DNA of 64,000 nt from Lachancea dasiensis. Taxonomy: Eukaryota > Ascomycota > Saccharomycetes > Saccharomycetales > Saccharomycetaceae. A model generated the notes under the pieces. The model did not search any database. It had not been told where the DNA came from and worked only from the letters and a program-made list of their open reading frames with translations. This document shows, piece by piece, positions 19,194 through 29,796 of the stretch. Positions within the stretch are counted from its first letter, which is position 1; every line of letters begins with the position of its first letter. The translations under genes and the position numbers were made by a program. The stretch covers positions 68,854-132,853 of the forward strand of contig LT598454.1 in the NCBI GenBank assembly GCA_900074725.1, written 5' to 3'.

Positions 19194-19488
19194 ATGTTTT
19201 CACAATTGATTCGTTGGGGGACAAGCAGAACTATTAGTCAAGGCGGCCCTCGTCTTTTGAGCGGCAGCTTGGGGATTTCAAATCCATTTTTAACCCGAGG
19301 TTTCAAAGTCAGAACTGCCATCAAGAAGTTCTGCAGCGATTGTTATGTATGTACACCACTTGGACAATTACGGGTGGCGAATTTCTGACTTCATTTACTA
19401 ACACTTTTTGATATAGATGGTTAGGCGCAAAGGCAGAGTCTACGTGTATTGCAAATCTAACAAAAAACATAAACAACGCCAAGGTTAG
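19194..19488 (+). CDS. RTC6: Mitochondrial ribosomal protein bL36m (Rtc6), two exons
   Basis: Exon 1 is 19194-19346 and exon 2 is 19417-19488, giving 74 residues. Exon 1 encodes a basic, Ser-rich mitochondrial presequence and the start of the ribosomal domain (RGFKVRTAIKKFCSDCY). Exon 2 encodes MVRRKGRVYVYCKSNKKHKQ and three more residues. Joined, they give the complete bL36 zinc ribbon (C-x2-C, then C and H). The S. cerevisiae protein reads the same through the junction with Leu for Met, which fixes the splice. Unspliced, the frame stops within the intron and the conserved C-terminus is lost. The ATG at 19194 is the first in frame. The gene is divergent from SPC105 and convergent with RTT10, its S. 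cerevisiae neighbour. Confidence 0.95.
19347..19416 (+). other. RTC6: Intron of RTC6
   Basis: This 70-base spliceosomal intron has consensus donor GTATGT at 19347, a perfect TACTAAC branch site at 19396-19402 and acceptor ATATAG ending at 19416. It sits between codons (phase 0) in the middle of the zinc-ribbon domain. Confidence 0.95.
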
Positions 19489-19697
19489 GCTGTAGTCTTC
19501 CCCAGGTAGTATGAAATTCATAGGGGAGCATGTCATGGTTCTTGTAAATAGATTTTGCAAAATTAGGAGTTGCGCTGGAGCTGCTCACACCCTAAATTAG
19601 TGTATATAGGCAAAGCCAAAACATATTTTGAGCATTTTGATTCTATCATTATTATTACAATATCGCGCCGTCTTTTGAACAGGATAATTTGGTGCTG

Positions 19698-22600
19698 TCA
19701 GCTATCCTCATGATCTAGATGCCATGCAGAAAAGCCAACTCCCGCAACCAATACAATGGAGCCGTTAGTCGCACTTGGCGTAACATCTACACACCCGGTA
19801 TCGGCGTTCGTGGTATACAACACATCCTTCAGAGCCAAACTGTTACCACTCACATTGTAATACCTCAGCTTTTGATCGACAGAGGCCGTTATTAAGTTGG
19901 CACCATTGTTGAGCAGATTTACGGAGGTTATTGTTGATGCGGCACCCGCGGTCTGGCAGTCCAGGACGCGGCCCACGATGCCTGACTTACCTCTTTGTGT
20001 CACAAATTCAGAAATGGCCACCGCATTATCATCGCCGCCAGTATAAACTAAAAAGGCGTTTGCAGATAATACCCGTACCTGGAGAGTTTTGATGCCAGCG
20101 CTGTGCACATGTAACCTCATTAGGTAAAATGGTAGCTGCAGTGGTGTCGAAAAATCAGTTGGTTTCCAATAAACTTTTTGGTCCTTCACATAAACTGGTG
20201 TGGAGTCCGTTAAATCCCAGATAACCAAGTGGCCATCCGTAGGAGACACAACTATGACCAACCGATCTGCTAAAACCACTAAAGAGATATTCAGAAGACA
20301 GCAGGTTTCGTATTTTCCCTCCCCCAACAGTGTAAACTTTTCTGATTTTTGTCCATAAAACCAAACCTTGATAGCAGAATCAGAATATACTGTTACTAGT
20401 AAAAAGTCGTTCGTTCCTTCAATGAATTTGACGTCAAAGTCCATTATACGTAAGTCGGGGATTTCTGTTGAGGGGGGTAATGTTGCCAGAATTTTGATAT
20501 ACGGGTTGGAGTCATACATTGTGGACACCTTCCACAGATACAGTTCCTCGCGTGCAGCTGATGAAATCATGTACTCGTCACTCACGAACTTGCACCGCTG
20601 CAGCCCCGATGTATGCTTCCTGAGGGTCCAAACGGTTTTCGTCATGCCCGTCACGCCCTCTAGACGGTTCAATTTGATCGTTGTGTCCTCAGCACCAGAA
20701 CAGAAAATGTGATCGTTATCTCCGTATTTATTAGGACAGATTGTGAGATCTCTTATTTCCCTTCCGTGTAACCCATTGCGCAAGGCAATAGATGTCACCG
20801 ATTTGTGGAACCTTCGCAGATTAATGCAAGAAGCTTTGACGTAAATTAGCACAAACTCTTCAGATCCGAAATTTGGCAAAAATTTCCACTGACGATGAGA
20901 GCCTCCACATAAAACACTTGTGATGTCAAATTGCTTTGTTTCGTTGTAAATACCGAAAGTGTTTGACCTGAAGCCGTAAGTAATGTAATCACCTCTTTCA
21001 TCGTAGTAAGCTCCTTCCAAGAAACCCTTCGAAGTTTTGTTCACGAGTACGATATCGCTTCCCATGCCACCCAACTCAAGTGATACAAAACAATAGTATC
21101 CATCCCTGTCTGTAACAGAGAAAAGTGAATGCCCATCAATGGTAGCTTCCACGAATCTTATTGACGTAATTGCGTCCCCTGGGAGGATTCTATTCAAAAT
21201 CATGGGAGGAGAATTGCTGTGTTGCAAGTCAAAAACTACAAGAGTGCTGTACCTTGAACCCAAAATTAGAAAGTTGCGGTGATATAGTATGCTGCTAGAG
21301 TTGAAATTTGCGGGCTTTGCAAAACAAAAATGTGCTTCTTCTTCTAAGGACTCGCCATTGAACTTAACGCAGTACAAAGGCTCCCTTTCGTTGGGAGATT
21401 GAAGGGCAACTATAAAGTTTTCGCCTTCGTGATCAACCAAACACATTGTGCTCTTCGAAAGTGCTTCGACGTGGGAACTTTTGCGCTTTAGGAGTTCGCC
21501 ATCTTTGGAAAACTTCAAAATGAGGAGATCGCAATCGCCACCTGCAAAAATGACAATTTCAAACTCTTGGACACCCGATGTCGTAGAGTAGCGGGCAAAT
21601 TTCCTATCGATAAGCAGAGACGACCACTTAAGGGTCTCCTGGTTATACTGGAGAACCCGACCTTCGGATGTCATTACCACGAGCCCAAATTCTAGCCAGT
21701 AAAACCCTTTGACGATTTCATTTGACTGCAGATCAATACCGTGGCTCCTTATATCGTCCATTGAAAACAGCTCGCTTTCGTCTCCACTCCTACTCTTCAA
21801 CAGCAGATCTGTCAATTTAATGCGCCCATCATTACCAGATGTGACGGCAATCATCCTTTCAGAATCCACATCCACTCCCCACACATTTTTACTTAAATGG
21901 ACTTCAAAGATATCCATCTGTTGGAGATCCTCTCCTTGTTGGCAGACGTCCCACACTCGGCAAGTGCAGTCCTCGGATACACTGATAAGTTTGTCACAGT
22001 TCTCGCCGAAAAATTGCAAGTTCCAGATTCTAGCAGCATGTCCCCAGCCTGTAGAGACTAATTTGCCCGATGATAAATCCCAAAGTTTTATAGATCTATC
22101 ATCGGAGCAGCTTGCCAAAAATTTTCCATCATCACTAGCGGTGACATAAAAAATGGAGCCTTCATGATCAGTGAAGTGATGCTGGGTTTGCTCTGAAAAC
22201 AAATCCCATACGAATATACCGTCCATCACAGTACCCGCGTTTACCATTACCTTGTCATCATTATGCACCGTTATGGTGCCCGAATACAAAATTGCCCTCT
22301 CGCCAAATACAGCCTTGGTACTCTTAACGGTGAGCTCCAGATCGCAGCACAAAACTTTGTTATAACTTGTCAGTAAAAATACCGAAGAGCGGTTGAAACT
22401 GAATTCTGCGCTGATGATCCACTCTGGACACATTTTTTCGAGTCCGCAGTTGTCTGAGTACTTCAAGACTCTTTCCCACGGAACTATGCTGACAGAACGC
22501 GCGCCGTAAGCTAATATCAGTCCCTTTTGAATCGCAAGTCCGTGAACCTTATTTTTATGGAAAATTTGTGATTGATTAACAAGCTTGCCGCTTTTTACCT

Positions 22601-22700
22601 CGTAGACATGAATGTACACACCGTAGCCCGCCACAACATAATCTCCGTGGAATTTTACACATATGGATGGACCATAGTGCGAGAGCTCTTCAGCTTTCAT
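19698..22700 (-). CDS. RTT10: WD40 protein Rtt10/Trm734 (WDR6 family)
   Basis: This 1000-residue WD-repeat protein matches the WDR6/Rtt10 family in length (S. cerevisiae about 1013) and in its spread of degenerate WD repeats. The clearest repeats are FLASCSDDRSIKLWDLSSGK near residue 200, LISVSEDCTCRVWD near 240, and C-terminal copies around 650-700 and 950-980. With Trm7 it forms the 2'-O-methyltransferase that modifies position 34 of certain tRNAs, and in S. cerevisiae it also affects endosomal recycling. It starts at the only sensible ATG and shares a 284-base divergent promoter with PAN2. Synteny with MRN1 and RTC6 agrees with the chromosome XVI order. Confidence 0.95.
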   Translation of the reverse strand: MKAEELSHYGPSICVKFHGDYVVAGYGVYIHVYEVKSGKLVNQSQIFHKNKVHGLAIQKGLILAYGARSVSIVPWERVLKYSDNCGLEKMCPEWIISAEFSFNRSSVFLLTSYNKVLCCDLELTVKSTKAVFGERAILYSGTITVHNDDKVMVNAGTVMDGIFVWDLFSEQTQHHFTDHEGSIFYVTASDDGKFLASCSDDRSIKLWDLSSGKLVSTGWGHAARIWNLQFFGENCDKLISVSEDCTCRVWDVCQQGEDLQQMDIFEVHLSKNVWGVDVDSERMIAVTSGNDGRIKLTDLLLKSRSGDESELFSMDDIRSHGIDLQSNEIVKGFYWLEFGLVVMTSEGRVLQYNQETLKWSSLLIDRKFARYSTTSGVQEFEIVIFAGGDCDLLILKFSKDGELLKRKSSHVEALSKSTMCLVDHEGENFIVALQSPNEREPLYCVKFNGESLEEEAHFCFAKPANFNSSSILYHRNFLILGSRYSTLVVFDLQHSNSPPMILNRILPGDAITSIRFVEATIDGHSLFSVTDRDGYYCFVSLELGGMGSDIVLVNKTSKGFLEGAYYDERGDYITYGFRSNTFGIYNETKQFDITSVLCGGSHRQWKFLPNFGSEEFVLIYVKASCINLRRFHKSVTSIALRNGLHGREIRDLTICPNKYGDNDHIFCSGAEDTTIKLNRLEGVTGMTKTVWTLRKHTSGLQRCKFVSDEYMISSAAREELYLWKVSTMYDSNPYIKILATLPPSTEIPDLRIMDFDVKFIEGTNDFLLVTVYSDSAIKVWFYGQKSEKFTLLGEGKYETCCLLNISLVVLADRLVIVVSPTDGHLVIWDLTDSTPVYVKDQKVYWKPTDFSTPLQLPFYLMRLHVHSAGIKTLQVRVLSANAFLVYTGGDDNAVAISEFVTQRGKSGIVGRVLDCQTAGAASTITSVNLLNNGANLITASVDQKLRYYNVSGNSLALKDVLYTTNADTGCVDVTPSATNGSIVLVAGVGFSAWHLDHEDS

Positions 22701-22984
22701 TGCTCAACGGTTTCACTGAATATCAATATTGTCGTGATGGAAAAGTGTAAAGTCCATATATATAAAATATATATGGACCGTAATTTATTCACCCAAGTAA
22801 AGTCCCCAAACATCTTGTCAAACTTAAAGAGAGGAGCCATAAATATTCAAAAGAGCAATCTACCATCAATTAGGGCACTTGATATTTGTTGAAGAACCAA
22901 GACTTTGTATCAGAGGGCCTGGAGCTTTTTTTGGTGAAAGGTTGAGGTGGTCTTGTTAGGTGTTAGTAAAGTACTGATTTCAAC
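22701..22984. promoter_or_regulatory. Divergent promoter RTT10 / PAN2
   Basis: This 284-base intergenic region between two start codons must contain both promoters. It is AT-rich and carries a perfect 12-base inverted repeat at 22752-22778 that includes overlapping TATATA sequences usable on either strand. Confidence 0.7.
22752..22778. repeat. Perfect 12-base inverted repeat with 3-base centre
   Basis: GTCCATATATAT (22752-22763) is followed by AAA and by ATATATATGGAC (22767-22778). Every arm position pairs. It lies 50 bases from the RTT10 start and about 207 from the PAN2 start. Confidence 0.9.
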
Positions 22985-25900
22985 ATGAACAACTGGCAAC
23001 TGACGTTTCAAGCACCCGTAAATCTGGCGGAGCACCTTCAAAAACCATACCTACTGTACGACGAACATGAAAAGAATGTTACTAGGGTGATCTTTGATGA
23101 TCATGCAAACTTACTCTGGGCCGGAGATACGTATGGGCGAGTCTCGTCGTATGACCCATCGTATTCTCTCTATACCAGGCACGCAGGTCACATAGGAGCC
23201 ACGCCGGTTGTGGATCTACTGAGTCATCCTGGCGGAATTCTCTCCCTTAGAGCAGACTCTTTGAATTTCGCAAGCAGACAGAGCGTTACGCGGTTGAATC
23301 TAACCAGTGCGAACATCGCACAACTGTGCGACATGAAGGCGATGTGCATTGGATCAAGTTTAGCTAACCAAGTCTATTGTGCTGGGGGTAACATTGGCAG
23401 TGGCATCATAAATATTGATCTACAAAAGGGGGCCATGACCAGCAATATTGACTACGCTTCCAAAGTGAAGCTGCTGCGGTCCGACAACAAGACTTTACTC
23501 ATCGGTAAACAATCTGGCTCCATTGACTTACTGGACCAAAATTCTAATCAATTAATAAGGTCGTTTGCAGGTCACTCTGCAGCTATTTCGGACATGGATC
23601 TTCGAGACAACACGCTGGTGACAGCGGGCAAGTCCAGACGATTCAATCAGCTTTGTTCTGACCCTTTTGTCAATATATATGATTTGCGGATGATGCGGCA
23701 ATTGACACCCGTCGCTTTTTCCCATAACCAGTCGTTGGGAAGTTCAGGAAGCCAGGGGGCCGATTTCGTCAAGCTACACCCTGTGCTACCAACAGTATTA
23801 ACGGTAGCCTCTACGTCTGGGGCTTTTGATTTCATAGATCTTGCCAATCCGGCGTTGAGATCTCAGTATTGTCATCCATGTCACTCAATCACTCAATTTC
23901 AACTTTCTTCGAGTGGGGATTATATAGCCCTCTTGGAGCATGATAATACGATCAATACGTGGAGCCGATCGAGTGGTATGTCTGGGTTCTCAAGCTCTCC
24001 TGCGGTTTTAGAATACCCCGATATTCCGGACGACGGGTCCACTGGAGATCTTATATCGCCCCATAATGAAAATTATCCTCTCAGCTCGATAGGTATGCCC
24101 TACTATTCCGAAAAGTTGCTTTCCGCGTGGGCCCATGTAATATTTCGAAGTAGTGGCACACTTCCTCGCCGCTTCAATGAACCCTTGACAACCACCCGGC
24201 AAGCATCATCCCGAATATTTCAATCATCAAGCTCTGCCTTGCCACATCCTTTAATCCCATACAATGCAGCTAAATTCGGAAGACGAAATGTCGCTCGTCC
24301 TTATAAGTCCTTACGAGAAAGGAAGAAAAAACTTTTGATCACTGATGAGGATGGTACAGATAAGAAAGAGCTTATGAGATCCAGAGCCGTGAATGACTTC
24401 GAGGTTCCGCCAGCCTATTCAAAGCTGCAAATGGTTTATGGCAAGTACGGCGTTGAAGACTTTGATTTTAAGGCTTTCAACAGAACAACTTTTTCCGGCC
24501 TGGAATCTGACATTGAGACATCCTATATGAATGCCATTTTACAGATGTACAGATTCGTGCCAGAATTCTACAATTTTGTGGTGAGTTGCCTGAAGGATGA
24601 CTTATGGTCAGAAAACTCCTTGTTATCGGAGCTGGCTTATTTGTTTGATATGATGGATAAAGCCAACGGGATAGTTTGTCGAGCATCTAACTTTCAAAGT
24701 ACTTTATCTTCTTCCCCTGAGGTTCAAGCTATGGGCCTTTTAAAAAATTCTTTAATGGCCGATCTTCGAGAATCGTTTGCTGGATTGGAATTTGAGGATC
24801 AAAAAAACTTAAAGGGTCAAAAGGATAGCTTCGCCAGCTCGGAAACCAACATTCCCCAGCGATTTAATTATTTTTTGATCAGTAAATTGATCTCAGAAGA
24901 AGTCCAAATGAAAATAAATACAACAAACGTTATTGCACTGGAGGAGCTGCTTGGAATCCAATTAGGGATTGACATACACACCATTTCAACATGTGGGAAC
25001 TACGAGAGAAGAACCTCTGTAATTCCGACGCTTACAATAACAAGTCCTGTTACTAACAATGCAAAGTACTCTAATAAGAAATTGACAAATCAAACTGTTT
25101 TGCCTTATATCGAATCGTCAATGAACAGGTTGAAGCATCGGAGGTCAATGTGCAACAAATGCAATAAGCTTGAAAATATTGAAGTTGAAAATACTGTGAG
25201 AAACTTGCCTCCTTTGCTTTCTCTCAACGTAAGCCTTTCGAATGATGAATGGGCAGTCGCCAAATCGGTTAAAAATTGGTTGGTAAAAGATTTCTTTGCC
25301 ACTTTATCTAAAGAGAGACCCATACTGAAAATACAACCGACTGACCTCAAGACTACAAATGCAATCTTCAAATATGAATTGAATTCGTATGTCGCTAGAA
25401 TTGCCGACGATCTCTCCGAACCTCATTTGGTGACATACGTAAAGGTTTGTGATATGAAGAGCAAGGGTGGTAAGTGGTTAATGATCAACGACTATTTGGT
25501 GACTGAAGTGGACGAAGATGAAGCTCTGGATATCTCACCTTGGTGGAAAACTCCAGAAATTTTATTATACTCTGATGCTGAGGAGCTGCGCAAACCTTTT
25601 GTCCCTTCTTCGCACTTTCGCATTGATGACAGCGTGCTATATCGAGATTATTTTGCAAATGGAATTAGAGAAGGCGTGAAAAAAGAGTATCATCTCTTAA
25701 CAAAATCTGAAGCCCCTGTCCCTGGGTCGCTCATTGCGATGGATGCAGAATTTGTTGTTCTGGCAGATGAGCAAGTGGAAATTAATTCAAGAGGCCAAAG
25801 AACATTGATTTATCCAAAAAAAACAGCTCTTGCTAGGATTTCTGTGTTAAGGGGTAATGATGGTGAGGGCTTCGGTGTTCCTTTCATAGATGATTACGTT

Positions 25901-26368
25901 GTGAATACCAATCACATTGAAAATTATCTCACACGTTACAGCGGTATTGAGCCCGGGGACCTTGACCCGCGCACGAGTAATAAAACCCTCGTTCCGCCTC
26001 AAATTGTATATCGGAAAGTTTGGTTGCTACTACAAATGGGATGCATATTTGTGGGACACGGACTTCAAAATGACTTCCGCAATATCAACATTCATGTACC
26101 CTCCGAGCAGATTCGCGACACGGCTCTATACTTCTTGCAAGGAAAACGATACCTGGCATTGAGGTATCTAGCACATGTTCTATTGGGTTCAGATGTTCAG
26201 AGTGGTAATCACGATTCGATCGAAGACGCCTACACAGCACTCCTCCTTTACAAAAAGTACCTCGAATTAGTCCAATCGGGTACGTTTGATGACACCTTAG
26301 ACCAACTTTACGAAGATGGCAGAGCTTGTGGCTTCAAAGTCCCTGGCGATCGAATCAATATGATGTAA
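22985..26368 (+). CDS. PAN2: Pan2, catalytic subunit of the Pan2-Pan3 poly(A) nuclease
   Basis: This 1127-residue deadenylase trims poly(A) tails with Pan3. Order of parts: N-terminal WD40 region (1-330), a linker that binds Pan3, a ubiquitin-protease-like fold without catalytic residues (about 500-860), and a C-terminal DEDDh exonuclease. The catalytic residues are all present: D920 and E922 in MDAEFV, D1030 in LQNDF, and H1076 and D1081 in HDSIEDAY. Length is close to S. cerevisiae Pan2 (1115). It follows the LIF1, NBP35, NUP145, SPC105 run exactly as on S. cerevisiae chromosome VII, with RTT10 and RTC6 from chromosome XVI interleaved. Confidence 0.98.
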   Translation: MNNWQLTFQAPVNLAEHLQKPYLLYDEHEKNVTRVIFDDHANLLWAGDTYGRVSSYDPSYSLYTRHAGHIGATPVVDLLSHPGGILSLRADSLNFASRQSVTRLNLTSANIAQLCDMKAMCIGSSLANQVYCAGGNIGSGIINIDLQKGAMTSNIDYASKVKLLRSDNKTLLIGKQSGSIDLLDQNSNQLIRSFAGHSAAISDMDLRDNTLVTAGKSRRFNQLCSDPFVNIYDLRMMRQLTPVAFSHNQSLGSSGSQGADFVKLHPVLPTVLTVASTSGAFDFIDLANPALRSQYCHPCHSITQFQLSSSGDYIALLEHDNTINTWSRSSGMSGFSSSPAVLEYPDIPDDGSTGDLISPHNENYPLSSIGMPYYSEKLLSAWAHVIFRSSGTLPRRFNEPLTTTRQASSRIFQSSSSALPHPLIPYNAAKFGRRNVARPYKSLRERKKKLLITDEDGTDKKELMRSRAVNDFEVPPAYSKLQMVYGKYGVEDFDFKAFNRTTFSGLESDIETSYMNAILQMYRFVPEFYNFVVSCLKDDLWSENSLLSELAYLFDMMDKANGIVCRASNFQSTLSSSPEVQAMGLLKNSLMADLRESFAGLEFEDQKNLKGQKDSFASSETNIPQRFNYFLISKLISEEVQMKINTTNVIALEELLGIQLGIDIHTISTCGNYERRTSVIPTLTITSPVTNNAKYSNKKLTNQTVLPYIESSMNRLKHRRSMCNKCNKLENIEVENTVRNLPPLLSLNVSLSNDEWAVAKSVKNWLVKDFFATLSKERPILKIQPTDLKTTNAIFKYELNSYVARIADDLSEPHLVTYVKVCDMKSKGGKWLMINDYLVTEVDEDEALDISPWWKTPEILLYSDAEELRKPFVPSSHFRIDDSVLYRDYFANGIREGVKKEYHLLTKSEAPVPGSLIAMDAEFVVLADEQVEINSRGQRTLIYPKKTALARISVLRGNDGEGFGVPFIDDYVVNTNHIENYLTRYSGIEPGDLDPRTSNKTLVPPQIVYRKVWLLLQMGCIFVGHGLQNDFRNINIHVPSEQIRDTALYFLQGKRYLALRYLAHVLLGSDVQSGNHDSIEDAYTALLLYKKYLELVQSGTFDDTLDQLYEDGRACGFKVPGDRINMM

Positions 26369-26538
26369 AGTAGACATTACGCTTGAGGTTCCTGATATCG
26401 TAATGAAGATAGAATGTAACATATATGAATAGTTAATGACGTTTAATGTTGTGTGTTTTAGTACTTACCAAAACTGCATGCGGTGGTTTTTTTTAGGGTT
26501 GCAAAGTAGGGAAAGAGACTTGCTGCTGGTTACCGAGG

Positions 26539-28650
26539 TCACATTCGGTGTTGTTGACTCAGGGCACTTTCCATGCGCCTATGAACTGCTCTGGTAGTGG
26601 GTTGTACAGATCCTACAGTTCGCTGATGACTGAAGCCATTACTTTGACCTCCATATTGTGACCTCAAATTGCTACGAGTTTGAGATCTGCGCGATCCATA
26701 CGACAAAGAGCTGTTCTCAGAATCGTTGTCAGAAGGAGAGTCGGGGCCCTTGCTAAATTCGGCACTGTCTTCATTCCAAATTTTGGTCAAAACCCAGTTA
26801 ATGTCTACGCTGTGATTCAAGTTTTGCTGACAAAATTCCTGGAACGTCTTCCTAGTCCTAGAGTTATCTCCTCTGAACACTTTTGAAAGCTCATCACTTT
26901 GTGGAATGGTTGCTCGATGCTTTTTTACATCAAGTTTATTTTTTGGAACTACTCTAAGCAACGAAGCTGTAACTGGATTGCTGAACCGACGGACATTCGT
27001 GAACTCTCTCGATATTCTTTCAAATTCTCTTTTCACCTCGATGTTAGAGGCCAAAAACATGGAATCAGAACTCGAACTATGCGACGATAAGTCCAATATT
27101 GAACTTTCACGCTGCAACCAAAGCTTCTGCTGCGTTCTGGACTCCGTTCCGCTGCTTTCTGCTTGTAGAAATTTGGAAAAGTTGTTAAAGTTAGACAACG
27201 AGTCTGGCTGTCTATTGTGTGATATTTTTGAGTCCAGCGCTGGTCTCCCAGTTGACTTCAAGCCTGGAGTGCTCAAAGGAGCACGTTGATGTAAAAAGGT
27301 ATTAGGATTTTTTTCAGCCGCTTGGCTAGGTCTAGCAAGGTGACTTGATAAGCTTGATATTGAAGTAGAAAAGTTAGGCTTCACTGAACTGCTGCTAGGA
27401 CGTTGTGTATTAGTATTCGAATTGAAGGAAGATGCAAAATCGTTATTAATATAATTGAATTTGTCCTTGGAATGATCAAATGTGGGAATACGGTCGTTAT
27501 CATCATTAAAGAGTCCTTGGGCCGAAGCTTCTGAAGCTTCTACAAAATCGGACGAGCCGTCAAATCGTTTTTCAACTCCTGTCGACTGTGACAAAATCAT
27601 CACGGGGCTGAACCGAGATAGCTCTTTACCTCCTTGTTCGCGAGGAATGGACTCAGAATACTTTTCATCATTATCTCCATACGCAGGATCGGATCGTGTA
27701 GCGCCAGGGCCTTGTCTTCTCAAACTATTCGCTATAGGCTCGATGTTGTTGTGAGCGAGGATAATATCGTCATCGTTACTTGTTTGGTCAATTCGATCAC
27801 CCGAGGGCCTATTGCCACCATTCACTAGATTAGAGCTACCATTCACTTGGCCATATTCTACGTCAGCATTAATAGGAATGTGGTCAACGCTGATGTGATC
27901 TCCAGCAGAATTGCGAATATTTGAGGGGACACCGTAGCTGGGCTGGGCCCTCAGAGTCTTATTGCTGTCAGTTCTCCTATCCTGACCAAGTATACTATCC
28001 TCATGACAAAGTTGTGGCGTATCCCCTCTGTCCTCTTCCATGAGCGTTTTACCCTCTTCCAGAAGGTTTTGAGATGAGGCTTCTTGGCTATTAGATGTTT
28101 GGCTCAAATCTTGTGGTTTCCCTTCGTGAGATTCAAGTTTCGGTTTCTGATGGAGCCCCCGAGAGGCTACAGGTTCCTGTTCGTTCAAAAATCCATTTTT
28201 CTCTCTTGTTGTTGCATCTTTGTCATCGTCGGTGAAATATTCAACTTCGTCGTCTGTTGTGGAGTGATCTTGATACAATTCATCACCATCTCGTAATTCC
28301 AAGACCAATTTCCTGCTGCCACTGCGTACCGGTTTGATACCACCTAGTAATGCAGAGGAATTGCTTGAATTATCCTGATATAGATTTCCTGGATGGGACG
28401 CAACTTTTTCAAGTGTTGTCATATTAAGGGCACTGATAGCTCGCCTTCGATGTAGCGAGTCACTACTTTTTGATTTTTTCATCGGCAGTTTCTCCCGAGA
28501 GTCGCTATCGGTGCTGTAGCTTCCATCATGGCTCAGTACTCTTCTTAGCTTGTTCAAGCCTTTAAAACTGGCGGAACTCTTGCTTCTCGATCTGGTACTG
28601 AACTGTTTCAATTTTTTACTGCTAATTGTACCAGTGTTCTTGTTGTTCAT
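26539..28650 (-). CDS. TCO89: Tco89, TORC1 subunit
   Basis: This 703-residue, mostly disordered protein is rich in Ser, Asn and Asp. The N-terminal basic-serine motif (QFSTRSRSKSSASFKGL followed by LRRVLSHDG) and the KSSDSLHRRRAISALNMT segment are shared with S. cerevisiae Tco89 (799 residues). Two further conserved-looking blocks are near the C terminus (about 540-640, including FERISREFTNVRRFSNP and FCQQNLNHSVDINWVLTKIW). Tco89 is a fungal subunit of TORC1 at the vacuole, needed for normal rapamycin response and cell-wall integrity. It is convergent with PAN2 across 170 bases. In S. cerevisiae it lies on chromosome XVI close to RTT10. Confidence 0.92.
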   Translation of the reverse strand: MNNKNTGTISSKKLKQFSTRSRSKSSASFKGLNKLRRVLSHDGSYSTDSDSREKLPMKKSKSSDSLHRRRAISALNMTTLEKVASHPGNLYQDNSSNSSALLGGIKPVRSGSRKLVLELRDGDELYQDHSTTDDEVEYFTDDDKDATTREKNGFLNEQEPVASRGLHQKPKLESHEGKPQDLSQTSNSQEASSQNLLEEGKTLMEEDRGDTPQLCHEDSILGQDRRTDSNKTLRAQPSYGVPSNIRNSAGDHISVDHIPINADVEYGQVNGSSNLVNGGNRPSGDRIDQTSNDDDIILAHNNIEPIANSLRRQGPGATRSDPAYGDNDEKYSESIPREQGGKELSRFSPVMILSQSTGVEKRFDGSSDFVEASEASAQGLFNDDNDRIPTFDHSKDKFNYINNDFASSFNSNTNTQRPSSSSVKPNFSTSISSLSSHLARPSQAAEKNPNTFLHQRAPLSTPGLKSTGRPALDSKISHNRQPDSLSNFNNFSKFLQAESSGTESRTQQKLWLQRESSILDLSSHSSSSDSMFLASNIEVKREFERISREFTNVRRFSNPVTASLLRVVPKNKLDVKKHRATIPQSDELSKVFRGDNSRTRKTFQEFCQQNLNHSVDINWVLTKIWNEDSAEFSKGPDSPSDNDSENSSLSYGSRRSQTRSNLRSQYGGQSNGFSHQRTVGSVQPTTRAVHRRMESALSQQHRM

Positions 28651-29796
28651 GGCTTAAACAGCTCGGTACTAGCAAAGGCTGTGGTAACTGTTCTGTCCTT
28701 CTCACTATCAGTACACTTCGCATAGCCGTCGATACACACGCTTATTACATACATATTGGTGATGATGTGAATCGTTGAATACGGGTCATCTTTCACAAGG
28801 TGAGAGAACCTTGAATGAATATGGACCACAACGTTAAGACATTCTCACCAATGGCTGTGGCGAACGCGTAATAACCTACTCAAACTGATTTTCAGCATAT
28901 AATTGAGATTATATAGTGTCATTTAGTATTTTCGATTCAAAAATGCGGGCTCTTATTCTTAGAAAGTTTTTGATCAAGCTACTGCACTTGAAGAGATGGC
29001 AGCCATGGGTTTAGCAGTAGCTAGCAAGCGCATCATCAGGAATAATATCAAAGCGCTTTGATAACCTTAAGTTTGCAGCAGCAACTCGGCCCTATTGGCG
29101 AACTCAAAGTTGGGAGGTGAATTTCACATAAAGGGGCGCCAAAGAGCCACTTGGCATAAACCCGCCTGAAAGCGGTAAGTGACAAAGCCTGGCATATCCT
29201 CATATAGCGAATTGTAAGCTTGAAGGCCGTGAAGCTGCAATTCAAGAGGAGTTCATACCAGCTAGAGAGGTATGTTTTCGTACAGAATAGCACGGTGGTG
29301 AGATAGCGAAGGCTACATACAGCCTGGACGTAGACACAGCGACCGAAAAAATGAAGTCGCCAAAAAGCTTAGCCCCATGATATCAGCGGTCCGCTTTACT
29401 CTCGTCCGTTATTTGCTCAACGTTGAACATTCCATGCCGAGCACAGTCTTTGAGCCGCCACCGAGAGATAGAGGCATTGAGATCCATTTGTTGCGTGCCT
29501 TTCGAAACAACCAAGTACTAAAATTTCACATCGTGGGCCTAGTTATGATGCGAAGGTAAACAAAATGAGGGTCAAAATGCTGGTACGTGATTGAGAACTG
29601 ATCCAATATCGAATTGTATGTAACGGGCCCTATCTGAGCCAGAGAGACCCAGTCCATTTTTGCGTAAAGCTCTTTTTTTCACCTGGCACAAACACCCAAT
29701 GATGGGCGCTGCTACTACTCCTGCTGCTGCTGCTACTGCTGCTGACCTCGCACCGCGCAGAAACAAGTCATTTGACGCATGGCGTTATTCGAATGC
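28651..29796. other. Gene-poor spacer TCO89-PCC1
   Basis: This 1146-base region holds the TCO89 promoter at its left end. The remainder contains no open frame with family features. A run of CTG/CTA trinucleotides at about 29708-29750 gives an artificial polyalanine frame on the minus strand. No tRNA-like B box (GGTTCGANTCC) was found on either strand. Confidence 0.5.

Noticed and set aside
29572-29766. Minus-strand frame with a polyalanine start
   Set aside because: It is produced by the CTG/CTA trinucleotide run and begins at a non-ATG codon.
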